From NCBI GenBank assembly GCA_003452735.1, contig DMNL01000154.1:1-17467 (forward strand): DNA of 17,467 bases, read 5' to 3'. Both the position numbers and the translations under genes were made by a program. The notes under the pieces are model-generated. The model was not told the DNA's origin and searched no databases. It was given only the letters and a program-made list of their open reading frames with translations. This DNA is from Spirochaetaceae bacterium. GTDB lineage: Bacteria; Spirochaetota; Spirochaetia; Treponematales; Rectinemataceae. Shown piece after piece: positions 1-8,309 of this stretch (positions are counted from its first letter, which is position 1; each line of letters starts with the position of its first letter).

Positions 1-2004
1 ATGAATACTTCTGCGCTGCAGGCAATTGCTCTGTCTGTTCGGAACCTGACTATCGACGCGATTCAGAAGGCAAATTCTGGTCATCCCGGCATGCCAATGG
101 GCGCCGCGGAACTTGGTGCTTACCTTTATGGTGTCGAGCTCAAGTATTACCCAAAAGATCCAAAATGGCTCAACAGGGATAGATTTATCCTATCGGCTGG
201 CCATGGCTCGATGTTTCTATATTCTCTTCTTCACATGGCTGGATTCGATCTATCTCTCGATGATATCAAGGCTTTTCGTCAGGTTGGCTCGAAGTGTCCG
301 GGGCATCCAGAGTATGGGCGAACGCCAGGAGTAGAAACGACTACGGGCCCGCTGGGGCAGGGAATTGCTACTGCGGTCGGCATGGCTATCGCAGAGCGCA
401 AGATGTCGGCGCATTTCAACAAGCCAGGTCAGGAGATTTTCGATCACTTTGTGTTTGTTCTGGCTGGCGATGGATGCATGATGGAGGGGGTTGCTAGCGA
501 AGCCTGCTCGCTGGCTGGCCACTTGGGCCTTGGAAATCTTATCGTCTACTATGATTCAAACCATATCAGTATCGATGGTCCTACGGATATCACTTTCTCG
601 GAGGATGTCGCAAAGCGTTTCGAGGCCTATGGCTGGCAGGTGCTTCGAGGCTCCATGTATAGTTTCGAGGATATCGCCTCTCTCACCGCCAGAGCCAAGG
701 CGGAAAAAGATAGGCCTTCTCTCATCGTCTTGGACAGCGTTATCGGTAAGGGAGCTCCGACAAAGCAAGGTACGAGTAGTGCCCACGGTTCCCCGCTGGG
801 CGAGGAAGAAGCCCTCAAGGCCAAGGAAGCCCTTGGTATTCCTATCGACAAGCCATTTTGGATCGCTCCGGAGGCCTATTCTTACTTCGAAGAGCATCGA
901 AGAGAACTAGAAAAAGACTATGCTGCTTGGCAGCTTCGCTTCGAAACATGGAAAAAGGCTAATCCTTCCCTGGCCCAAGAACTCGCAATTTGGCTCAGCG
1001 GCAAGGAAATGAACAAACTCGATTTACCTTCTTTTGTCGTCGGCGAAAAGGTTGCCACACGGAATGCTTCTGGTAAGTGTCTTGCGGCAATTTCGGAGGC
1101 TTGGCCAAACTTCATTGGCGGATCGGCTGATTTGACTAGCCCCAATGTAAGTCAGCTGCCGCAAAATGCAGATGGCACTCCTCTCGTCTTTTCGAAGTCC
1201 AATCCGAATGGGCGATATATCTACTTTGGAGTGCGCGAGCATGCTATGGCGGCAATAGCCAATGGAATTGCGCTATATGGTGGCTTGCGCCCCTTTATAG
1301 CAACATTCCTCGTATTCTCGGATTATCTGCGTCCAGCTCTGCGGCTTTCCGCATTGATGGGATTGCCCGTAATCTATGTGCTCACCCACGATTCGATCTA
1401 TGTGGGCGAAGATGGACCAACGCATCAACCGATCGAAGCTCTCGCGGCACTAAGGGCAATTCCGAACCTTAGAGTCCTACGGCCCGTAGATGCCGAAGAA
1501 ACAGCCGTAGCATGGAGAGTGGCAATGGAGCGCTTGGATGGGCCCACCGTGCTTGTGCTTTCGCGACAGAATCTGCCTGTCCTGGAGAAATATGAAAGCG
1601 ATTGGCCTTCCAAGATCGATCTCGGAGCCTATGTGGTTAAAGACAGCGATCGCGCTCCCGAGGTGACGCTTGTCGGTTCTGGGTCGGAAGTCTCCCTTGC
1701 AATCTCAGCAGCCGAGATTGTGAAAAGTAAGCGACAAGAAACCGCAATTCGAATTGTTTCCGTCCCCGATAGAAGAGCTTTCTATGCAGCCTGTCCTCTA
1801 GTTCGAGAAGCCATCCTTTCTCCCGGATCTCTGGTCTTTGTAGCCGAAGCTGGGGTAGCACAAGGCTGGGAGCGCATTGCTCCCGCAGATCAGATTCTTT
1901 CCATAGAGCGATTCGGCGAATCGGGCCCAGGGGACAAAGTCGCGGAACATCTTGGTTTTACAGCACAAGTTCTTGCTCAGATGATCCTAGCCAAATTGAA
2001 ATAA
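1..2004 (+). CDS. tkt: Transketolase
   Basis: A 667-residue transketolase, close to the usual 660-670. It moves two-carbon ketol units between sugar phosphates in the non-oxidative pentose phosphate pathway, using thiamine diphosphate and a divalent metal in the cytoplasm. Visible marks are NSGHPG at the N-terminus (His28), the diphosphate-binding GDG at 156-158 followed by a conserved Glu/Ala/Asn-rich stretch, SSAHGSPLG near 260-268, and in the pyrimidine-domain half FGVREHAM with Glu413, the position of the catalytic Glu that activates the cofactor. The HDSIYVGEDGPTHQP block for substrate phosphate binding follows. The gene begins on the first base of the window, so its ribosome binding site and promoter cannot be seen; the N-terminus nevertheless looks complete for the family. 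A strong hairpin lies 56 bases after the stop. Confidence 0.97.
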   Translation: MNTSALQAIALSVRNLTIDAIQKANSGHPGMPMGAAELGAYLYGVELKYYPKDPKWLNRDRFILSAGHGSMFLYSLLHMAGFDLSLDDIKAFRQVGSKCPGHPEYGRTPGVETTTGPLGQGIATAVGMAIAERKMSAHFNKPGQEIFDHFVFVLAGDGCMMEGVASEACSLAGHLGLGNLIVYYDSNHISIDGPTDITFSEDVAKRFEAYGWQVLRGSMYSFEDIASLTARAKAEKDRPSLIVLDSVIGKGAPTKQGTSSAHGSPLGEEEALKAKEALGIPIDKPFWIAPEAYSYFEEHRRELEKDYAAWQLRFETWKKANPSLAQELAIWLSGKEMNKLDLPSFVVGEKVATRNASGKCLAAISEAWPNFIGGSADLTSPNVSQLPQNADGTPLVFSKSNPNGRYIYFGVREHAMAAIANGIALYGGLRPFIATFLVFSDYLRPALRLSALMGLPVIYVLTHDSIYVGEDGPTHQPIEALAALRAIPNLRVLRPVDAEETAVAWRVAMERLDGPTVLVLSRQNLPVLEKYESDWPSKIDLGAYVVKDSDRAPEVTLVGSGSEVSLAISAAEIVKSKRQETAIRIVSVPDRRAFYAACPLVREAILSPGSLVFVAEAGVAQGWERIAPADQILSIERFGESGPGDKVAEHLGFTAQVLAQMILAKLK

Positions 2005-2060
2005 AATCCCCTTTACTTGTGCGGCCTTGATTTGTATCATTAGGTGTAAGTGCTTATTTA

Positions 2061-2087
2061 GGCCAAGCTTGTGTACCGAGCTTGGCC
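2061..2087 (+). terminator. Hairpin after tkt, probable terminator without a T-tract
   Basis: GGCCAAGCT (2061-2069) pairs perfectly with AGCTTGGCC (2079-2087). One G-U pair and one further G-C pair extend the stem to 11 bp with a 5-base loop. There is no run of T on either side in either direction, so it is not a textbook intrinsic terminator. Its place, 56 bases after the tkt stop and well before the next gene, suggests transcript-end formation or 3'-end protection. The inverted repeat is seen; its role is inferred. Confidence 0.5.
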
Positions 2088-2182
2088 AGTTAGCGCTCGA
2101 ATTCTCATTCGATGTAGAAGTGAACGAAAATCATCATTGTTAAACAAAATAGTTATTATAACACTGTAAAGTTTCAATTCCC

Positions 2183-2211
2183 TTGGAAATAAAAGCACTC
2201 TGTATTAGTAT
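2183..2211 (+). promoter_or_regulatory. Weak sigma-70-like promoter candidate for the sensor gene
   Basis: TTGGAA (2183-2188) and TAGTAT (2206-2211) are separated by 17 bases, each matching the consensus at four of six positions. The predicted start lies near 2218, giving a leader of about 50 bases to the sensor gene. The surrounding 2130-2215 is AT-rich and also holds two short odd palindromes (TTGTT-A-AACAA at 2137-2147; GTTAT-T-ATAAC at 2152-2162). This is only a candidate. Confidence 0.25.
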
Positions 2212-2270
2212 TAGATATCACTTCTATTGCGAGGGATATGAGCAAGATTGTGCGAGAAGGAGTTTAGGGC

Positions 2271-4364
2271 ATGGTTCGATCTAATGCCAAAAGACATAGT
2301 ATTCTTGCTCACCTTAGAGAATTGCGTCCTATCGAGCGTTTCTGGTTTGTCATTTTCTTTTTGATTCTGCTCGGTTCGCTTGTGATAGGCGCTTATTACC
2401 AATGGCAGAATATCCTGCACGACAAGAAACTCTACATCGAACTCATCGGCAAATCGAAAATAAGCCAGATCGAATTATGGTACACGGCGCATATTACAAA
2501 GGCGGAAGAATTACCTAATTCACTGGCTTTTTTAAATCTTGTCTCTGAAGCGATTACGGATCCTTCGAAAGAGAATCTCGAGCGCCTCGATGAATACTTA
2601 AGGCCATCGCTTAGCTCTTACAATTATGCCGACACTGCAGTGCTAACTTCAAACCTCGATGTTCTCTATACACTTACTGGCTTATCGACTTCCAATAATT
2701 CCGAAGTTGTTCGCGAGATATCCGAAAAAAGACCAAAAACTACATTCTTTACCAGAATGTACCTTACTCCTCCCTATGCAAAAGTGGGTTTCCATCTTGT
2801 GATTCCTCTCATCTGGGAAGGCGAAGAAGAGCCTTTTAGTTATATTGTTCATACGTTTTTTGCCGAAGATTATTTCTTTCCTCTCCTCGCTACATGGCCA
2901 GGCACTGAAGAAACAGGCGAAATTCTGCTCCTCGAGCGCAACAGCAATATGATACAGGTTATCAATCCTCTAAAACTGGTCCCATTTACGGCCTTTTCCC
3001 TTCAGATTTCCATTGCGGCAGAGAATTCTGTGGAGGCACAAGCTGGTCTTGGAAAGACTGGTGTTATAATGGGCAAGGATTACCGTGGTAAGCGTGTCCT
3101 AGCCTATGCCGAACAAGTCCCAAATTTAAACTGGATAATTCTTTCGAAGCTTGACTATGGAGAAGCTTTTGCTTCATTGATCCCAACGATTGTCGTTTTT
3201 ATTATTTTCATCTTCGTTGCTATAATAGCGCTATTGGCGGGATCATATGTGATTCTTTCCACGCGCGCGCTTGCCACTTTTCAGTCTAAATTCGAACTGC
3301 TCAAGCGTACCGAACGCAATGAAGCACTACTGAGCGCCATACTTGAGCGTCTCGATTCGCCAGTTGTAGTAATAGATGAGAATCTCGAGATTCAACTGGC
3401 AAATCGCTCTTTCAAGGAGAGACTGGGAAATTCTCTCCCAAAGGGTTTGCGGTTACCACAGATAGATTCTGGTATTGTTCCGTCCGAGGTTCAGACGATC
3501 GAGATTGTAGATCCGCTAGGAAAGACTCTGAGGTTTTATGCAACGGCAATCCAGATAGTACTGCCAGACCAACCAGCACTTTTCGCCTATGTAATGCGCG
3601 ATGTGACCGAACTCGAATCGATGCTCGAACAGGTCAAGACTCTCAACCTTGAGCTCGCTCAAAAAGTGGAAGAGCAGACAAAGCGCATTTCTGATACCAG
3701 TGAGGAATTGCGTACAATTGCTTCGGCAATTTCTTTTAACTTGATTGCGCCACTTCGCACCATTGAGTCCTTGAGCAAATCGCTGGAAACCATGGCACAG
3801 GATAAGCTAGATAGCGAAACTCTAGACTATATAACAAATATTCGAAAAGCTACCGAAAGCATGGCTAGACTCACGAACGACCTTTCGATTCTTCTTTCGA
3901 TAGACACAATGCAGCTTGCCGACGAAGAATTCGATTTCAGCATTGCTTCTCAAGAGATTACTTCGGAGATCATCAAACGCAATCCTCAGAGGCGCTATCA
4001 GATAACCATTATGCCTGGACTAAAGGTACGCGGAGATGGCAATCTATTGAAAATTGCGCTACGCAATGTTCTTGAAAATGCTATCCAGAATTGCCCAGAG
4101 AGCTTGACCGCTACGATAGAAATAGGCAAATGCGGAGAATCCTGCATCTTTGTTCAGGATAACGGCATTGGAATATCGCCCGAAGAGATCGATTCTCTAT
4201 TAAGGCCATTCTCTAACACCAAGAACGGGCAATCTGCAGGCCAGCTGAATGTTGGCTTTGCCATAACAAAAAAAATAATTGAGCGCCATGGTGGAAAACT
4301 CGAAATAGTAAGTGAATTTGACAAAGGGACTACGGTTAGATTCGATTTCTCATCGGTATCTTGA
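2271..4364 (+). CDS. Membrane sensor with histidine-kinase architecture lacking the phosphoacceptor His
   Basis: A 697-residue protein. TM1 is at about 24-43, an extracytoplasmic domain of about 260 residues follows (Cache-like by size and layout, not proven), and TM2 is at 304-329. Then come a PAS-like domain (about 350-450), a coiled coil (about 450-475), a HisKA-like helical pair and a HATPase domain. The H-box should read S-H-D-L-x-A-P-L-R, but here it reads S-F-N-L-I-A-P-L-R, with Phe489-Asn490 in place of His-Asp. The ATP side is largely kept: N-box Asn599 and Asn603, and G1 DNGIG at 630-634. G2 is altered (NVGFAI at 660-665 instead of GLGLAI). GAAGGAG (2256-2262) sits 8 bases before the ATG. 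No response regulator is adjacent. It may be a pseudokinase that binds ligand and partners, or a subunit working in trans. The fold assignment is firm; signal and output are unknown. Confidence 0.85.
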   Translation: MVRSNAKRHSILAHLRELRPIERFWFVIFFLILLGSLVIGAYYQWQNILHDKKLYIELIGKSKISQIELWYTAHITKAEELPNSLAFLNLVSEAITDPSKENLERLDEYLRPSLSSYNYADTAVLTSNLDVLYTLTGLSTSNNSEVVREISEKRPKTTFFTRMYLTPPYAKVGFHLVIPLIWEGEEEPFSYIVHTFFAEDYFFPLLATWPGTEETGEILLLERNSNMIQVINPLKLVPFTAFSLQISIAAENSVEAQAGLGKTGVIMGKDYRGKRVLAYAEQVPNLNWIILSKLDYGEAFASLIPTIVVFIIFIFVAIIALLAGSYVILSTRALATFQSKFELLKRTERNEALLSAILERLDSPVVVIDENLEIQLANRSFKERLGNSLPKGLRLPQIDSGIVPSEVQTIEIVDPLGKTLRFYATAIQIVLPDQPALFAYVMRDVTELESMLEQVKTLNLELAQKVEEQTKRISDTSEELRTIASAISFNLIAPLRTIESLSKSLETMAQDKLDSETLDYITNIRKATESMARLTNDLSILLSIDTMQLADEEFDFSIASQEITSEIIKRNPQRRYQITIMPGLKVRGDGNLLKIALRNVLENAIQNCPESLTATIEIGKCGESCIFVQDNGIGISPEEIDSLLRPFSNTKNGQSAGQLNVGFAITKKIIERHGGKLEIVSEFDKGTTVRFDFSSVS

Positions 4365-4574
4365 AACTTTGATATACATGAGACCGAAAACTTGCTCACA
4401 GACAGCCTAAAATGAATGTTTAGATTTCTTACAGTGCTTTTTTAGTCATTAGACAACGCATTAGAGATTTTATCTTGTTTATTTGGGGATTTGAGAGTTT
4501 TGCTCTAGATAGCGAATTAGGAATCTTGCTAAAATTACTATATATTTATTTTGATAGATTAAATGGAGCCATTA
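4365..4574. other. AT-rich intergenic region upstream of copA
   Basis: This gap lies between the sensor stop and the preferred copA start. It is AT-rich, especially at 4531-4562, where a -10-like TATATT (4541-4546) has no convincing -35 partner at 16-19 bases. A T-run at 4438-4443 has no stem before it, so it is not a good terminator. No clear copper-regulator operator was recognised. The copA promoter is probably here, but I cannot place it. Confidence 0.3.
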
Positions 4575-6872
4575 ATGCTTATTCGCAAGACTTTTGCAAT
4601 TAAAGGGATGACCTGTGCCGCTTGCGTTGCCGCAAATGAACGCACTGTTCAAAAGCTCGAAGGAGTCGCCAGTGTTTCGGTCAACCTCGCCACTGAGAGA
4701 ATGGAGGTGAGCTTCGATCCTGCCCTGGTCGATGTCTCTCAAATAGAAGCAGCTGTTAAAAAAGCTGGCTACGAAGCCAAGCTGTTAGAAAAGCCTTCGA
4801 GCGCATCCCTTTCTTCCTATGAGGCCTATGGGTGGAAGCGTTTTGCTATTTCTGCGTCATTTTCCGTAGTTATTCTATATATAGCTATGGGGTCTATGCT
4901 TGGTCTTCCTTTGCCAGCTTTTATCGACCATAAGAGCTCTCCATTGGCCTTTGCTCTGGTGCAGCTTGCCTTGCTCGTTCCAGTTCTCATAGCCGGCAAG
5001 TCCTTCTACGTCCATGGATTCAAGTCTCTCATAAATCTTTCACCTAATATGGACAGCCTAATTGCGATAGGCACAAGTTCGGCGATTCTATATAGCCTAT
5101 ATTCGACCTGGCGTATTCTGGGTGGAGATCACGAAGCCAGTATGCAGCTCTATTTCGAGTCCGCTGCGACCATCATCACTCTAGTCATGCTGGGCAAAAA
5201 TTTCGAATCTCAATCCAAGCGAAAAACCTCCGAGGCCGTCCGCAAACTCATGAAGCTGCGCCCGAGTACCGCAACTATTCTAGACGGAGAGATCGAGCGC
5301 AAAGTCTCCATCGATGAGGTGAAGCCAAACGATCTTCTCCTGGTTCGCCCTGGAGAGCGCATACCCGTAGATGGAAGAGTAAAAAGCGGACTTTCCAATG
5401 TAGATGAATCCATGCTCACCGGGGAAAGCATTCCCGTCGAAAAAGCCGAAGGCTTCGAGGTATTTGGCGGAACCATGAATCTCAATGGATCTCTTGTCAT
5501 CGTTGCGGAAAAAGTAGGCGAAGATACAGTACTAGCTAAAATCATACGTCTTGTGGAAGAGGCTCAGAGCAGCAAAGCGCCCATCGCAAGACTCGCGGAT
5601 CAGATATCGTCAATATTCGTGCCAACTGTGATGGGGATTGCACTGCTTGCCGCCCTTGGATGGCTCCTTGCCGGACAGAGCGTGACATTTGCATTGACGG
5701 TCTTTGTATCGGTCCTCACTATAGCTTGCCCTTGTGCGCTTGGGTTAGCTACGCCCACGGCAGTCATGGTAGGAACTGGTAAGGCAGCAGAGTTGGGCAT
5801 ACTCATCAAATCGGGCGAAGCTCTCGAGATTGTTCACAAAGTGAACACTGTGCTGTTCGATAAGACGGGCACAATAACTGTCGGTAAGCCAGAGCTCACC
5901 GATGTCGTGGCGGCAGAGGGGATATCCGAAGACAAGGTGTTAGAGCTTGCCGCTTCCGCTGAACTCTCCTCTGGACATCCTCTGGCAAATGCCATTGTGG
6001 AGGCTGCTCGCGATAAAGGTCTTTATCTTTCTTTGCCGGATCATGTCGAGACTATAGCTGGCAAAGGAATCGTCGCGGAATCTCCAGACATTGCGGTTGG
6101 CAATGAAGCTCTTGCCCAATCGCTTGGCATTTTGCTATCTGCGAAGGCGCCTGATCTATTGAGCGAATCGACCCGTCTTGCGGCAGAGGGCAAAACAGTT
6201 ATGTTCGTCTTTGATAATAGGGCGCCCATTGGCCTTATTGCGGTTGCAGATCAGCCTAGACCGGAATCGCGGGCTGTTGTGGATACCCTGAGAAAAATGG
6301 GTATCGATGTCGCGTTGGTAACCGGCGACAACCGTAGCACGGCGGATGCCATCGCCCATAGCGTCGGAATCTCCGAAGTCTATTCGGAGGTCCTTCCTGC
6401 AGAGAAGGCCTCTATTGTCAAAGGCATTCAGGCTTCTGGCAGAAAAATCGCAATGGTTGGCGACGGCATAAACGATGCGCCGGCTCTTGCGCAGGCCGAT
6501 GTTGGCATTGCAATAGCGGCTGGTACGGATATCGCGATGGAGAGCGCAGATATCATCCTAATGCACAACAACATCGGTGATGTTGTCAGTGCGATTCATC
6601 TTTCGAGAGAAGTAATCAAGAACATAAAACAGAATCTATTCTGGGCATTCGGGTATAATATACTCGGTATACCTATAGCGGCTGGCATGCTATATGCTTT
6701 TGGTGGGCCTTTGCTTTCGCCAATTTTTGCGGCTGCTGCCATGTCCTTGAGCTCTGTTTCTGTTGTGACCAATGCGCTTCGGCTCAAGGGTTATAAGAGC
6801 GGCATGGAGACCAGATCGACAAACTCTAGAGCTCTAGAGAAAAGGAGGATAGATCATGAAAAAATTGCTTAA
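4575..6872 (+). CDS. copA: Copper-exporting P1B-type ATPase
   Basis: A 765-residue heavy-metal P-type ATPase that uses ATP to export Cu+ across the inner membrane. In order: an N-terminal HMA domain with GMTCAAC (Cys14, Cys17), TM helices, the actuator domain with TGES, the CPC ion-binding motif (Cys385-Pro386-Cys387), the phosphorylated Asp429 in DKTGT, SGHPL in the nucleotide domain, the GDGINDAP hinge, then late TM helices carrying YN and MxxSS, the pattern of the Cu+ (P1B-1) group. Start choice: the ATG at 4563 has no ribosome binding site, whereas GGAG at 4565-4568 lies 6 bases before the in-frame ATG at 4575. The longer form would add only four residues. Its 3' end overlaps copZ by 17 bases, so the two are translationally linked. 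Family and Cu+ specificity are well supported by motifs. Confidence 0.95.
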   Translation: MLIRKTFAIKGMTCAACVAANERTVQKLEGVASVSVNLATERMEVSFDPALVDVSQIEAAVKKAGYEAKLLEKPSSASLSSYEAYGWKRFAISASFSVVILYIAMGSMLGLPLPAFIDHKSSPLAFALVQLALLVPVLIAGKSFYVHGFKSLINLSPNMDSLIAIGTSSAILYSLYSTWRILGGDHEASMQLYFESAATIITLVMLGKNFESQSKRKTSEAVRKLMKLRPSTATILDGEIERKVSIDEVKPNDLLLVRPGERIPVDGRVKSGLSNVDESMLTGESIPVEKAEGFEVFGGTMNLNGSLVIVAEKVGEDTVLAKIIRLVEEAQSSKAPIARLADQISSIFVPTVMGIALLAALGWLLAGQSVTFALTVFVSVLTIACPCALGLATPTAVMVGTGKAAELGILIKSGEALEIVHKVNTVLFDKTGTITVGKPELTDVVAAEGISEDKVLELAASAELSSGHPLANAIVEAARDKGLYLSLPDHVETIAGKGIVAESPDIAVGNEALAQSLGILLSAKAPDLLSESTRLAAEGKTVMFVFDNRAPIGLIAVADQPRPESRAVVDTLRKMGIDVALVTGDNRSTADAIAHSVGISEVYSEVLPAEKASIVKGIQASGRKIAMVGDGINDAPALAQADVGIAIAAGTDIAMESADIILMHNNIGDVVSAIHLSREVIKNIKQNLFWAFGYNILGIPIAAGMLYAFGGPLLSPIFAAAAMSLSSVSVVTNALRLKGYKSGMETRSTNSRALEKRRIDHEKIA

Positions 6873-7065
6873 AATCGAAGGAATGACCTGCGGTCACTGT
6901 GTAATGCATGTGCAATCCGCGCTCGAAGCAGTGCCTGGAGTCAAGAGCGCCAAGGTCGACCTTCTCCAACGCCAGGCTATCGTGGAGGGCGAACAGCTAG
7001 ACGAACAGGCATTGCGCGCTGCCGTGACCGAAGCAGGCTATCGCGTGGTGGAGATTATCCCATAA
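6856..7065 (+). CDS. copZ: Copper chaperone, HMA domain protein
   Basis: A 69-residue single HMA domain of beta-alpha-beta-beta-alpha-beta type, with the metal site GMTCGHC (Cys12, Cys15) in the first loop. Proteins of this kind carry Cu+ in the cytoplasm and hand it to the N-terminal HMA domain of CopA. A very strong ribosome binding site, AAAGGAGGA (6841-6849), lies 6 bases before the ATG, inside the last codons of copA, so the chaperone is likely made in excess over the pump. It ends just before a hairpin shared with the opposing dnaJ gene. The His between the two cysteines suits a Cu+ chaperone, but zinc or other soft metals cannot be excluded from sequence alone. Confidence 0.92.
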   Translation: MKKLLKIEGMTCGHCVMHVQSALEAVPGVKSAKVDLLQRQAIVEGEQLDEQALRAAVTEAGYRVVEIIP

Positions 7066-7069
7066 GAAA

Positions 7070-7097
7070 AAGGCTGCCTGATTTCTCCGGCAGCCTT
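7070..7097. terminator. Bidirectional terminator between copZ and dnaJ
   Basis: AAGGCTGCC (7070-7078) and GGCAGCCTT (7089-7097) form a perfect 9-bp stem with a 10-base loop, lying between two converging genes. Read on the minus strand the stem runs into a CTTTTTC tract, a good intrinsic terminator for the dnaJ transcript. On the plus strand the tail is a weaker CTTCTT. It probably ends both copAZ and grpE-dnaK-dnaJ. Confidence 0.8.
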
Positions 7098-7119
7098 CTT
7101 CGATTATCTTGGTATATTA

Positions 7120-8244
7120 TCACCTTGGTATATCTTTTAACTTGACAAGCTCGGGCTGTAAAGTCTCGCCCTCTGTTTTCTTGAGCTCTTCCAAGATCTC
7201 GCGACCCCGTTTGGTAAGCCGAGAAGGAACCTTGACAAAAACCTTGATGTAAAGGTCTCCGCGTTTGCCGCCCGAAACAGGAACACCCTCGCCTTTTATA
7301 CGGAGCAGCTTCCCGTTTTGGGTGCCAGCCGGTATCTGAACGGATATCTTCCGCCCTTCCAATGTGTCTATCACAACTTCGCCGCCTAGCGCGGCAGTTA
7401 CGAAATCTATCGATACTGCGCAATATAGATCGTTCCCCTGACGTTCGAACATTTCGTGAGGCCGCACATGGATGAAGACATGCAGATCTCCCGGAGGCCC
7501 CCCATTGGGACCGGCGTTCCCCTGACCGGGAACCGTGACTCTTTTGCCATCCTCGACGCCGGGAGGTATGGTGACTCTGATTTTCTGCTTTTTCTTGACT
7601 AACCCGCTTCCAGCGCAATCCTGACAGGGGTTCTCTATGACGGTCCCCTCTCCATGGCATACCGGACATGGTTGGGAAATAGCAAAGAATCCAGAACTTC
7701 TGCGTACCTGCCCAGTTCCCTTGCAGGTCGAACAGACTTTTCTGCCCAGATTGTCGCGCGAACCGCTCCCCCCGCAGGTTTTGCAGATATCATCTTTGTT
7801 GTATGAAATTTCTACCGTAGTGCCGAAAATCGCCTTTTCAAATGGAAGCTCTATATCGTATCTTAAGTTAGCACCGTGATTTGCACGTGTTTCTCCACGA
7901 CGCTGCGCTCCTTCGCCGAAAATCGAACCAAAAAACGAAGAAAAATCACCAAACCCGCTGAAAATGTCCTCGAAGTCGCGAAATACGCTGGAATAGTCCT
8001 GTTGAGCTCCCGCCATTCCCTCGACACCAGCAAAGCCGAACTGATCGTAAGCCTGACGTTTCTGGTCATCTCCCAGAACTTCGTAGGCTTCTGTCGCTTC
8101 CTTGAATTTTTCCTCGGCTGTCTTGTTCCCCGGGTTCTTGTCCGGATGGAACTGAATGGCAAGTTTTCTATAGGCCTTTTTTATTTCGTCTTTTGTTGCG
8201 GTTTTTGGGACACCGAGCACTTCGTAATAATCACGCTTGGCCAC
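7120..8244 (-). CDS. dnaJ: Chaperone protein DnaJ (Hsp40)
   Basis: A full-length 374-residue class A J-protein that delivers unfolded clients to DnaK and stimulates its ATPase. The J-domain (1-70) has the essential HPD at 33-35. A Gly/Phe-rich linker follows (about 75-115). The zinc domain has four CxxCxGxG repeats ([32 protein letters not shown]). The C-terminal substrate-binding domains close the protein. The start is GTG, with AAAGGA 8 bases upstream; the translation from there begins with the standard [11 protein letters not shown]. It is the last gene of the minus-strand grpE-dnaK-dnaJ set, separated from dnaK by 65 bases that hold a hairpin and T-run. A 10-bp sequence is repeated across its stop codon. 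Confidence 0.97.
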   Translation of the reverse strand: MAKRDYYEVLGVPKTATKDEIKKAYRKLAIQFHPDKNPGNKTAEEKFKEATEAYEVLGDDQKRQAYDQFGFAGVEGMAGAQQDYSSVFRDFEDIFSGFGDFSSFFGSIFGEGAQRRGETRANHGANLRYDIELPFEKAIFGTTVEISYNKDDICKTCGGSGSRDNLGRKVCSTCKGTGQVRRSSGFFAISQPCPVCHGEGTVIENPCQDCAGSGLVKKKQKIRVTIPPGVEDGKRVTVPGQGNAGPNGGPPGDLHVFIHVRPHEMFERQGNDLYCAVSIDFVTAALGGEVVIDTLEGRKISVQIPAGTQNGKLLRIKGEGVPVSGGKRGDLYIKVFVKVPSRLTKRGREILEELKKTEGETLQPELVKLKDIPR

Positions 8245-8262
8245 TTCGAAAATCCTTTGATG

Positions 8263-8292
8263 AAAAGGTGGCTGAACTGTAATCCAGCCACC
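8263..8292 (-). terminator. Hairpin with short T-run between dnaK and dnaJ
   Basis: On the minus strand GGTGGCTG and CAGCCACC form a perfect 8-bp G/C-rich stem (8285-8292 with 8267-8274) with a 10-base loop, followed at once by TTTT (8266-8263). It begins 17 bases after the dnaK stop and ends just before the dnaJ ribosome binding site. The short T-run suggests a leaky terminator or a 3' stabiliser that lowers dnaJ output relative to dnaK. Confidence 0.6.
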
Positions 8293-8309
8293 TCGATATG
8301 CTCTCTATG

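Noticed and set aside
2238..2267. Nine-codon open frame just before the sensor gene, possible leader peptide
   Set aside because: Too short, contains the sensor's own ribosome binding site, no repeated codons and no attenuator hairpins.
4430..4445. T-run after the sensor gene as an intrinsic terminator
   Set aside because: No G/C-rich stem precedes it.
4365..4574. Copper riboswitch or CueR/CopY-type operator before copA
   Set aside because: No convincing palindrome, 19-base promoter spacer or structured leader could be found; only AT-rich sequence with a -10-like hexamer.
7055..7669. 204-codon minus-strand open frame overlapping dnaJ
   Set aside because: It lies in another frame of dnaJ, has no family resemblance, and overlaps conserved J-protein coding sequence and the terminator.
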